From: SZAS-79 sp964599095
GTDB lineage: Bacteria; Pseudomonadota; Gammaproteobacteria; Burkholderiales; SG8-39
Assembly: GCA_964599095.1 (NCBI GenBank)
Contig: CAZREB010000007.1
Coordinates: forward strand, 186,001-250,000
DNA: 64,000 nt
Direction of reading: 5' to 3'
In this document: in pieces, positions 27,032 through 33,344 of the stretch
Position numbering within the stretch: position 1 is the stretch's first letter
Layout of the letters: the number at the start of each line of letters is the position of its first letter
Notes under the pieces: generated by a model
Told to the model about the DNA's origin: nothing
Database searches by the model: none
Seen by the model: only the letters and a program-made list of their open reading frames with translations
Program-made: the position numbers and the translations under genes

Positions 27032-27869
27032 GTTCGTCCGTAGCGCGAGAACGCGGATGCCCGCGAGCTTTGTCATCGGCGGGGCGATCCTCGTCGTCGT
27101 GGTTCTCGCCGCGCTATTCGGGCCGATCGTCGCGCCTTTCCCCTACGACCAGATGGACATCATGGCCCGGATGAAGCCGCCTGACGCCACCCATTGGCTC
27201 GGGACCGATGAGTTCGGGCGCGACGTGCTCAGCCGCATGCTTTACGGCGCGCGCCTGTCCCTGCTGATGGGGCTCGGCGCCACCTTCGTCAGCCTGCTGA
27301 TCGGGGTGCCGCTCGGTCTCACCGCAGGCTACAAGGGCGGCGGCATCGACGAAGCGATCATGCGTGCGATCGACCTGGTGATCTCGGTGCCGCCGATCCT
27401 GATGGGGCTGCTGCTGCTGTCGCTCTCGACGCCCAACGTCTGGAAGACGGCATTTGCGGTCGGGATCATCTACGTCCCGATCATGGCGCGCCTGGCCCGG
27501 GCGGTGACGCTGGAAGTTGCGCGCGAGGAGTTCGTCCTCGCGGCGCAGGCCCGCGGCGAGCGGCTCTGGTACATCCTCGCGGCCGAGATCCTGCCGAACG
27601 CCTGGCCGCCGATCATCGTCGAGGCGGCCTTGCGCGTGACCTTCGCCATCATGCTCGGCGCGGCATTGAGCTTTCTCGGCCTGGGCGTGCAACCCCCGAG
27701 TTCAGACTGGGGGCTGATGATCGCCGAGGCCCGGCCGTTCATCGATACCGCTCCTTGGGTGGCACTGGCGCCGGGTGTTGTCCTCTGCATCACGGTGATC
27801 GCGGTCAACCTGATCGGCGACGGGTTGCGCGAACTGTTCGACCCGCGGTTGCGGAGGGCGCGCGCATGA
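27009..27869 (+). CDS. ABC importer permease, DppC-like
   Basis: This partner permease has 286 residues. A short cytoplasmic N terminus precedes a first helix (FVIGGAILVVVVLAALFG). The DppC-type periplasmic segment TDEFGRDVLSRMLYGARLSL and the EAA loop FVLAAQARGERLWYILAAEILPN follow, ending with GDGLRELFDPRLRR. It pairs with the DppB-like protein to form the channel. The ATG overlaps the upstream gene and the stop overlaps the next ATG (ATGA), consistent with stoichiometric translation of the transporter. Confidence 0.93.
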   Translation: MAAPQPAEFVRSARTRMPASFVIGGAILVVVVLAALFGPIVAPFPYDQMDIMARMKPPDATHWLGTDEFGRDVLSRMLYGARLSLLMGLGATFVSLLIGVPLGLTAGYKGGGIDEAIMRAIDLVISVPPILMGLLLLSLSTPNVWKTAFAVGIIYVPIMARLARAVTLEVAREEFVLAAQARGERLWYILAAEILPNAWPPIIVEAALRVTFAIMLGAALSFLGLGVQPPSSDWGLMIAEARPFIDTAPWVALAPGVVLCITVIAVNLIGDGLRELFDPRLRRARA

Positions 27870-30004
27870 GTTCGCCCCTCCCGAGCGGGACTGCCAGGTC
27901 GGACGGGCCCGTGCTCCAGGTCGAGAACCTCGCTCTCGACTACCCGTCGGGCGGCGGCTGGCTGCGCGCGCTCGACGACGTCTCGTTCGAGATCGGCAAG
28001 GGCCGCGCGCTCGGGCTGGTCGGCGAATCCGGCTCGGGAAAGAGCACCACGGCGCTTGCGGTCATGGGACTGCTCGCGAGCGAAGCCCGCATCGCAGGCG
28101 GCCGCATCGCGCTCGGCGGGCGGTCGCTGCTCGAGCTGCCGGAGGAGGAGCGAAGGCTGCTGCGCGGCGAACGCATCAGCATGGTGTTCCAGGACCCGTT
28201 TACGTCGCTGAACCCCGGGATCCAGGTCGGCCGCCAGATCGCCGAGCCCTTGGTGCTGCATCGAGCTTTGTCCGACGGCGAGGCGGCCGCCGAAGCCCGC
28301 AGGCTCCTCGACGAGGTGGGGATTCCGCGGCCGGAGGACGTGGCGCGCGCGTATCCGCACCAGCTTTCGGGCGGCATGAAGCAGCGTGCGCTGATCGCGA
28401 CCGCGCTGGCCTGCTCGCCGGAGCTGCTCGTCCTCGACGAGCCGACCACTGCGCTCGACGTGACGATAGAGGCGCAAATCCTCGACTTGCTCGAGCGCCT
28501 GCGGCACGACCGCGGCCTGTCGATGCTCTATATCACGCACAACCTCGGCGTCGTCGCGCGCATCTGCGACGATGTCTGCGTGCTGTATGCCGGTCGCGTG
28601 GTCGAACGCGGTCCGGCCGGCGAAGTCCTGTATGCGCCAAAGCATCCGTATACCAAGGGGCTGCTCGCCTCGCTTCCGAGGGTTTCCGGGCGACAGGCGC
28701 GCTTGTCGCCGATCCCCGGGCGCTTCCCGGACCTGGCATCGCCGCCTGCGGGCTGCATTTTCCATCCGCGCTGCCATTTTGCCGTCGAGCGCTGCGCAAG
28801 CGAGCCGCAGAAGCTTGCACGCGAAGTGCATGCGGCGCGTTGCTGGCGAGCCGACGAACTGGCCGGCACGCCTTGGCCGGTATCCGATGCGCCGGAAGGA
28901 GCGACAAAGTCGGCGACGCCAAAGGGTTCCGGCCTGCTCGTCGAGGTGCAGGGCCTCGCTAAGCAGTTCCAGATGGGCGGCGTCTTCGACAGCCTGCGAT
29001 TCGACTGGTCGGGGGGATTCCCGCTGCGTTTCGATCCGCCCCGCGTACGCGCGGTGGACGGCGTGTCGCTCACCATCGCCGCGGGCGAAGTGCTCGGCCT
29101 GGTCGGGGAGTCCGGGTGCGGCAAGTCGACGCTCGGCCGGATGCTGGTCCGCCTGATCGAGCCTTCGGACGGGTCGATCCGGATTGCGGGAAATGACACC
29201 GGAAAGCTGACAGGCAAGGCGCTGCACGAGCAGCGGCGGATCGCGCAAATCATCTTCCAGAACCCGGACTCGTCATTGAATCCGCGCAAGACCGTAGGCG
29301 AAATCGTCGCCCGGCCGCTGGTGCTTTTCGGGCTTGCCAAGGGAGCGGATATCGATACGCGCGTCGCGCAATTGCTCGACCTTGTGCGGCTGCCGGCATC
29401 GTACGCGGGCCGTTATCCGCACCAGCTCTCGGGCGGCGAGAAACAGCGCGTCGGCATTGCGCGTGCGCTGGCGACCGAGCCGGGATTCATCGTCTGCGAC
29501 GAAGCGGTCTCGGCGCTGGACGTCTCGGTGCAGGCCTATGTGCTCAACGTACTTGCCGAACTGCGCGACCGGCTGAACGTGGCCTATCTCTTCATCTCGC
29601 ACGACCTCTCGGTGATCGCGCATATTGCGGATCGCGTGGCCGTGATGTATCGCGGTGCCATCGTCGAGGAGGGGCCGGTCGGCGAAGTCCTCAACCCGCC
29701 TTACCACCCTTATACCGAGGCGTTGCTGTCGGCGATCCCCGAGGTCGGCCGCGCCGGGGATCGCGGCGCGAAGGGCGGGCGCATCCGCCTGCGTGGCGAC
29801 GCAGTGGAAAATGACGACGTCGGCGGCGGCTGCAGGTTCCGGCATCGTTGCCCCCGCAGGCTGGGGAGCCTCTGCGAATCCGAAGTGCCGCCGGTGCGCA
29901 GCGTGAGCGCCACCCACCGGATCGCGTGCCATATCCCGCTGGAAGACCTGCGCCGGACCGAAGCGCCGGCGGCCGATGCGGCGTCAGGCGCTATGTCGGG
30001 CTGA
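27866..30004 (+). CDS. Fused dipeptide-type ABC ATPases (DppD-DppF in one chain)
   Basis: This 712-residue protein holds two complete ABC ATPase domains that are usually separate DppD and DppF subunits. Domain 1 (residues about 12-320) has GESGSGKSTTA, LSGGMKQRALIATAL and LLVLDEPTTALD, followed by the oligopeptide C-terminal module with a Cys-rich site (GCIFHPRCHFAVERC). Domain 2 (about 350-690) has GESGCGKSTLG, LSGGEKQRVGIARAL and a Walker B of IVCDEAVSALD, where Ala replaces the usual Pro; it ends with a second Cys-rich element (GCRFRHRCPRR). The Cys-rich tails resemble Fe-S-binding regions of DppD/OppD-type ATPases. The ATG overlaps the DppC-like stop codon. The 3' end overlaps the convergent GntR gene by 21 bases. 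Confidence 0.93.
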   Translation: MSSPLPSGTARSDGPVLQVENLALDYPSGGGWLRALDDVSFEIGKGRALGLVGESGSGKSTTALAVMGLLASEARIAGGRIALGGRSLLELPEEERRLLRGERISMVFQDPFTSLNPGIQVGRQIAEPLVLHRALSDGEAAAEARRLLDEVGIPRPEDVARAYPHQLSGGMKQRALIATALACSPELLVLDEPTTALDVTIEAQILDLLERLRHDRGLSMLYITHNLGVVARICDDVCVLYAGRVVERGPAGEVLYAPKHPYTKGLLASLPRVSGRQARLSPIPGRFPDLASPPAGCIFHPRCHFAVERCASEPQKLAREVHAARCWRADELAGTPWPVSDAPEGATKSATPKGSGLLVEVQGLAKQFQMGGVFDSLRFDWSGGFPLRFDPPRVRAVDGVSLTIAAGEVLGLVGESGCGKSTLGRMLVRLIEPSDGSIRIAGNDTGKLTGKALHEQRRIAQIIFQNPDSSLNPRKTVGEIVARPLVLFGLAKGADIDTRVAQLLDLVRLPASYAGRYPHQLSGGEKQRVGIARALATEPGFIVCDEAVSALDVSVQAYVLNVLAELRDRLNVAYLFISHDLSVIAHIADRVAVMYRGAIVEEGPVGEVLNPPYHPYTEALLSAIPEVGRAGDRGAKGGRIRLRGDAVENDDVGGGCRFRHRCPRRLGSLCESEVPPVRSVSATHRIACHIPLEDLRRTEAPAADAASGAMSG

Positions 30005-30688
30005 GGCCTCGGATTCGAAGGGCTGCGGCTCGGCGTTCGCCGGCAAGGCTGCGTCGGCGGCCTGGTAGACGTGACGGGAAGCAAGCAACGCCGCGAGTTC
30101 CTCGTCGCCGTCGATGACGGCGGCCAGGATGCGCGAGTGTTCGTCCCAGTCCTCGCGCGAGCGCCTGGTCGTGTTTGCCGCGAAGACGAGCCCTGTGCGT
30201 TCGCGCAGCGTGCGCATGATGTCCCACAGGATGCCGTTCCGGCCGGCTTCGGCCAGCTTGTCGTGAAAAGCCGCATTGAGCCTCACAAGGTCGTCGACAT
30301 TGCCCGAACGGGCGGCCGCGTTGCCCTCCTCGAGCACCTGGCGCAGTTGCATGATGATCGCCTCCTCGTGGTGGCGGGCGGCGAGCCGGGCGTTCAGGCC
30401 TTCGAGAGTGGCGCGCACCTCGACGAGGTCCCTTGCGACGTCGGCGGAGACCTCTGCCACCGAGGCGCCCCGGCGCGGCGGGATGTCCACCAATCCTTCG
30501 GCCGCGAGCGTCCGGAGCGCCTCCCGGATCGGCACGCGCGAGACGCCGAGCTGGGCCGACAACCGGTCCTCGACCAGGCGATCGCCGGGCTTGTGGTGGC
30601 CTGTAAGGATCAGGCGGCGGAGCCGGTCGGCGACCTCGCGGCCGAGCGAGCCCGGTCTCTGGCCCGCGGTCCGGCGCAGCGTGGTCAT
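29984..30688 (-). CDS. FCD-domain GntR family regulator
   Basis: This 234-residue FadR/VanR-type GntR regulator has an N-terminal winged helix (residues about 10-75, with RLILTGHHKPGDRLVEDRLS and LGVSRVPIREALRTL) and an all-helical FCD ligand-binding domain. The metal/effector histidines of FCD proteins are visible in LNAAFHDKLAEAG, DWDEHSRILAAV and LLASRHVYQ. Effectors of such proteins are usually organic acids or sugar acids. It is the last gene of the leftward operon after the diiron oxidase and GlcG-like genes (10-base gap), so it would be expressed from the promoter at about 31991. GTATAC boxes at both divergent promoters fit this subfamily, so autoregulation plus control of the rightward genes is likely. 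Confidence 0.9.
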   Translation of the reverse strand: MTTLRRTAGQRPGSLGREVADRLRRLILTGHHKPGDRLVEDRLSAQLGVSRVPIREALRTLAAEGLVDIPPRRGASVAEVSADVARDLVEVRATLEGLNARLAARHHEEAIIMQLRQVLEEGNAAARSGNVDDLVRLNAAFHDKLAEAGRNGILWDIMRTLRERTGLVFAANTTRRSREDWDEHSRILAAVIDGDEELAALLASRHVYQAADAALPANAEPQPFESEASARHSA

Positions 30689-30698
30689 CCCGGAACGA

Positions 30699-31178
30699 TC
30701 ACTTCTTGATGTCCGCCTCGACCAGCACGGTGTGCTTTTGCGGGGCCAGCAGGTCCTTGAGCGCCTGCAGGCCGGCCAGGCCGCAGGCGATGTCCTGCTC
30801 GCCGTTGCCGCCCGAAAGCCCGATGCCGCCGACCACTTCGCCGTTCACGACGATCGGGAAGCCGCCAACGAAGATCGCGAACTTGCCGTCGAAGCTCCAT
30901 TGGATCCCGAACGCCTCGTTGCCGGGCAGCGCCGGGCCGTTGGGGGGCTGGTTGAACAGGTGCGTCGAGCGCCGGTGGCCGGCGGCGGTGAAGGCCTTGT
31001 TCCACGCAATCTGCGGGCCGGTGATCCGCGCGCCGTCCATGCGCTCGAGCGCGATCGGGTAGCCGCCTTCGTCGCAGACGCACACGGTTTCGGTTACGCC
31101 GATGGCGGCAGCCTTCGCGAGCGCGGCGCCCGCCATGGCGCGCGCCTCCGACAGTTCGAGCTTGAAAGCGGTCTTCAA
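30699..31178 (-). CDS. GlcG/HbpS family protein
   Basis: This is a protein of the GlcG/HbpS (DUF336) family, 159 residues if translation begins at the TTG at 31178. The family core is complete: a helix of alternating Ala (EARAMAGAALAKAAAIG), the strand TVCVCDEGGYPIALERMDGA, the KAFTAAGHR helix, and GGFPIVVNGEVVGGIGLSGGNGEQD. Members bind heme or corrinoids or occur as accessory proteins of catabolic operons, with no fixed enzyme activity. An internal ATG would remove the first conserved helix. The TTG is 4 bases after the stop of the diiron oxidase gene, which supports coupling and this start. A heme- or cofactor-related support role for the adjacent oxidase is an inference. Confidence 0.85.
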   Translation of the reverse strand: MKTAFKLELSEARAMAGAALAKAAAIGVTETVCVCDEGGYPIALERMDGARITGPQIAWNKAFTAAGHRRSTHLFNQPPNGPALPGNEAFGIQWSFDGKFAIFVGGFPIVVNGEVVGGIGLSGGNGEQDIACGLAGLQALKDLLAPQKHTVLVEADIKK

Positions 31179-31182
31179 AGTC

Positions 31183-31956
31183 CTAGGCCTGCAGCAGTTC
31201 GCGCTCGGCGGCCGGGACACCTTTCTCGGCCATCTCGAGTTCGGACAGGGGAATGTCCTTCGCCACGTAGTCGTTGTAGAGGGCGGTCGTATAGAGCAGC
31301 CGCATCTGCGCGCCGACTTCGCAGATCTTGAGGCAGCGCTGCTGCATCTCGGGGGTGTCGGCGTGCTCCAGCACGATCTGGTAGCCGCGCTCGCCGTGGA
31401 TTTCGTCCGAAACGATGTGCAGGTCGAAGAATTCGATCTGCTCGTCGGTGAACTTGTACTTCTCGCGCAGGGTGGGGGCCTGGCGGCGATAGATCGACGG
31501 CACCTGGGACTCCAGGCCGACGACCAGCCCGGCGACCGCAACGATCGGGTCTTCGCGCATTGCCACGGCATAGCACCAGCTTTGCAGGCCGCGGGTGGTG
31601 GCCGACATGTTGTCCGGGTCGATCACGCGCGCCCGGGTAGTGCCGCACGCCTCGGCAAAACGGATCAGCAGGTCGGTATGCCGGTCGCCGCCGATTTCCT
31701 CTTCGTACATGTTGGCGAGCAGGAAATCCTTGGCCTCGACAAAATGGGCCGGCATCCGTGAATAGATCGCGGCGAGGTAGTCGGCGAATGGGCCGACATA
31801 GTGATAATGGTTCTCGGCCCAGCGGCACAGGTGCGCCCTGGACAGCTTCCCGCTCGCCCACGCCACGCTGAACGGGGATTTGTTGGCGCTCTTGCCTTTG
31901 ATCGCGTTTTCGAGGGCGCTACGGAATTCGTCTTGGTTCATCAGTTGCTGGGCCAT
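31183..31956 (-). CDS. Heme-oxygenase-like diiron oxidase (HDO; CADD/PqqC-like)
   Basis: This 257-residue all-helical protein of the TenA/PqqC/heme-oxygenase fold carries a full diiron ligand set. Glu48 is in CRWAENHYHY, Glu86 and His93 in YEEEIGGDRH, Glu149 in GLESQVPSIY, and His180, Asp184 and His187 in FFDLHIVSDEIHGE. The H-x3-D-x2-H motif and the E-x6-H spacing match, from memory, the diiron enzymes CADD and UndA, whereas true PqqC lacks a metal site. Such enzymes use O2 for desaturation, C-C or C-N cleavage, or N-oxygenation of amino-acid-like substrates. It is the first gene of the leftward operon, with GGAGA 4 bases before the ATG. Two ferredoxins encoded divergently could supply electrons. 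The substrate is unknown. Confidence 0.85.
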   Translation of the reverse strand: MAQQLMNQDEFRSALENAIKGKSANKSPFSVAWASGKLSRAHLCRWAENHYHYVGPFADYLAAIYSRMPAHFVEAKDFLLANMYEEEIGGDRHTDLLIRFAEACGTTRARVIDPDNMSATTRGLQSWCYAVAMREDPIVAVAGLVVGLESQVPSIYRRQAPTLREKYKFTDEQIEFFDLHIVSDEIHGERGYQIVLEHADTPEMQQRCLKICEVGAQMRLLYTTALYNDYVAKDIPLSELEMAEKGVPAAERELLQA

Positions 31957-31988
31957 GGGGTCTCCGCTTGGTCGTGTTCACAAGGACC

Positions 31989-32019
31989 GTATACTATTTG
32001 AGTCCACTTTCTCCTGCAA
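31989..32019 (-). promoter_or_regulatory. Sigma-70-like promoter with overlapping GTATAC operator for the diiron oxidase operon
   Basis: Read on the minus strand, TTGCAG (32019-32014) is followed after exactly 17 bases by TAGTAT (31996-31991), which runs into TAGTATAC (31996-31989). The ATG of the diiron oxidase lies about 33 bases beyond the -10. The GTATAC palindrome overlaps the -10, so a bound FCD-GntR protein would block transcription. Confidence 0.7.
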
Positions 32020-32040
32020 GCACTAAAGTGCAGGCATGCG

Positions 32041-32160
32041 ATCGTAATGAATTAAATATTATTATTAAATGTTTTATGTTGATAACTTAAAGTCATATAT
32101 TACATTTAAAAACTATCAATTGACCGCCAAGTGCTCAAGTTTTAGTATACTGTTTAATCG
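32041..32160. other. AT-rich intergenic island
   Basis: This roughly 120-base stretch is dominated by A and T (runs such as ATGAATTAAATATTATTATTAAAT), in sharp contrast to the GC-rich surroundings. No gene fits in it. It separates two divergent promoters and could serve as an UP-like element, a nucleoid-protein silencing site, or a looping spacer between the two GTATAC boxes. Confidence 0.85.
32120..32150 (+). promoter_or_regulatory. Sigma-70-like promoter with overlapping GTATAC operator for the ferredoxin operon
   Basis: TTGACC (32120-32125) is followed after 17 bases by TAGTAT (32143-32148), which extends to TAGTATAC (32143-32150). The ferredoxin ATG is at 32185. The same eight-base box forms the -10 of the divergent promoter, 156 bases away in the opposite orientation, which suggests joint control by one repressor. 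Confidence 0.7.
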
Positions 32161-32184
32161 ATTCTCGATCCGCTGACCGACCCA

Positions 32185-32514
32185 ATGCCCAAGATCATCA
32201 TGCACAAGAACGGCCAGGCACACGAGGGCGAGGTCAAGGAAAACACCAATCTCGTCGTGCGGGCCGGCATCAAGCAGTTCCCGTTTCCGAACCTTTCGTA
32301 CGGCTGCGGGATGGGCAAGTGCGGAAAATGCACCAGCCGGATTCTTGCGGGTGCGGAGCACTTGCCGGAACCCAACTGGAAGGAAAAGAAGGTGCTCGGC
32401 GACCATCTGGCCGACGGGTGCAGGCTGGTCTGCCAGTTGTGGATCACGCACGACCTGGAGTTGTCGCAGGATGGGATCCCGGCCATCGCGCCTCCCCGGC
32501 CGGCGGCGGCCTGA
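32185..32514 (+). CDS. [2Fe-2S] ferredoxin
   Basis: This 109-residue plant-type ferredoxin has cluster ligands Cys41, Cys46 and Cys49 in GCGMGKCGKC (C-x4-C-x2-C) and Cys83 in CRLVCQLW. The beta-grasp opening MPKIIMHKNGQAHEGEV is typical. A slightly long loop (residues 55-75, EHLPEPNWKEKK) is notable. Such proteins carry single electrons to oxygenases. It is the first gene of the rightward operon and overlaps the next start by one base (TGATG). A divergent promoter shared with a diiron oxidase makes it a candidate electron donor for that enzyme. No ferredoxin reductase gene is present in the window. Confidence 0.92.
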   Translation: MPKIIMHKNGQAHEGEVKENTNLVVRAGIKQFPFPNLSYGCGMGKCGKCTSRILAGAEHLPEPNWKEKKVLGDHLADGCRLVCQLWITHDLELSQDGIPAIAPPRPAAA

Positions 32515-32855
32515 TGCGAACCGGCAGCGCTTCCCCTATGCCACCTGCGTACATCATCCTCACCAGCAAGCCGGGCCAGTTCCGGACCGAGCCGGGAGAC
32601 GGCGTCCGGCCGGCCGAGACCTATGACTACTTCGCGCACGGCAGGGTCCGCGCCCGCTTCGTGATCGGCGAAGTGCTGAGCGAGGCGAAAGTCCGCGTGA
32701 TCGACGAAACCGATCCACCGGTCGTCAACAACGTCCCCTGCAAGTTCTTTCCGCGATTCGACAGCCTGGAAAGGGCCCGCCACGAACTCGGGCAACTCGC
32801 CGACCTGAAGGCGAATGCGGCCGGCCGCTCCGGCAACAAGCTGGTGAAAGTCTGA
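32514..32855 (+). CDS. Small protein of unknown function between two ferredoxins
   Basis: This 113-residue protein matches no family I recognise. The ATG at 32514 overlaps the ferredoxin stop codon (TGATG); an alternative ATG eight codons later would give MPPAYIILTSKPGQ as the start. It appears soluble and beta-rich: AYIILTSKPGQFRTE, ARFVIGEVLSEAKVRVIDE, then a helix SLERARHELGQLADLKA. It has one cysteine (NNVPCKFF). Its stop overlaps the second ferredoxin start (TGATG), so the three proteins should be made together. It could be a partner or assembly factor for the ferredoxins or the diiron oxidase. That is purely contextual. Confidence 0.8.
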   Translation: MRTGSASPMPPAYIILTSKPGQFRTEPGDGVRPAETYDYFAHGRVRARFVIGEVLSEAKVRVIDETDPPVVNNVPCKFFPRFDSLERARHELGQLADLKANAAGRSGNKLVKV

Positions 32856-33190
32856 TGGTCACGGTCACCTTCGTCACCAACGACAACAAGTCGGTACAGG
32901 CGCCGCCGAACAGCAACCTGCTGCGCGTGTCCCTGCGGGAAAAGGGGGGGATCCCGTTCAAGTGCGGCGGCGGGTTGTGCGGGACGTGCAAGTGCAAGAT
33001 CGAATCCGGCCTGCAGCACACCGACGCGATCAAGGACAAGGAGAGGAAGCACCTCACCGAACAAGACTTCGCCAACGGTTACCGCATGGCCTGCCAGACA
33101 TTCGTCAACGGCGACATCAGCGTTTCGTGGCAGCCTCGCCCGAAGCCCGTGCTCACGGCCCCGGCCGCCGACCCTGCTGCGCCCGCCTAG
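32855..33190 (+). CDS. [2Fe-2S] ferredoxin (second)
   Basis: This 111-residue plant-type ferredoxin differs from the one two genes upstream. Cluster ligands are Cys37, Cys42 and Cys45 in KCGGGLCGTCKC and Cys80 in YRMACQTF; an extra Cys47 follows the third ligand. The opening MVTVTFVTNDNKSVQAPPNSNLLR is a typical beta-grasp start, and the C terminus is a Pro/Ala-rich tail. Its ATG overlaps the stop of the small unknown gene. Two different ferredoxins in one operon suggest either two redox partners or a two-step electron relay. A 154-base gap separates it from the ABC importer genes. Confidence 0.92.
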   Translation: MVTVTFVTNDNKSVQAPPNSNLLRVSLREKGGIPFKCGGGLCGTCKCKIESGLQHTDAIKDKERKHLTEQDFANGYRMACQTFVNGDISVSWQPRPKPVLTAPAADPAAPA

Positions 33191-33344
33191 GGCTTCCGGA
33201 TTTCCTCTGCGGCGCCGGCCGCAGGACGCTGCACTGCCGCATCGAAAGTGCGGCACTGTTTCGCACAGATCGTTAGGATTGCCTTGACAGGCACGGCCGC
33301 AGGCATTTGCGAAACTGTCCGATAAATCACGAGGAGGAGGCCTC

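Noticed and set aside
31183..31571. GlcG-like gene extended upstream to 31571
   Set aside because: The extension lies wholly inside the diiron oxidase gene in another frame. The TTG at 31178, 4 bases after that gene's stop codon, restores the family N terminus.
31183..31956. Assignment as pyrroloquinoline-quinone synthase PqqC
   Set aside because: The protein carries a diiron ligand set (E-x6-H, E, H-x3-D-x2-H) that PqqC lacks, and no other pqq gene is present.
33284..33312. Promoter directly upstream of the Tat-exported binding protein
   Set aside because: A TTGACA is present at 33284-33289, but no acceptable -10 lies at 16-18 bases, and a sigma-54 pattern does not fit the spacing either.
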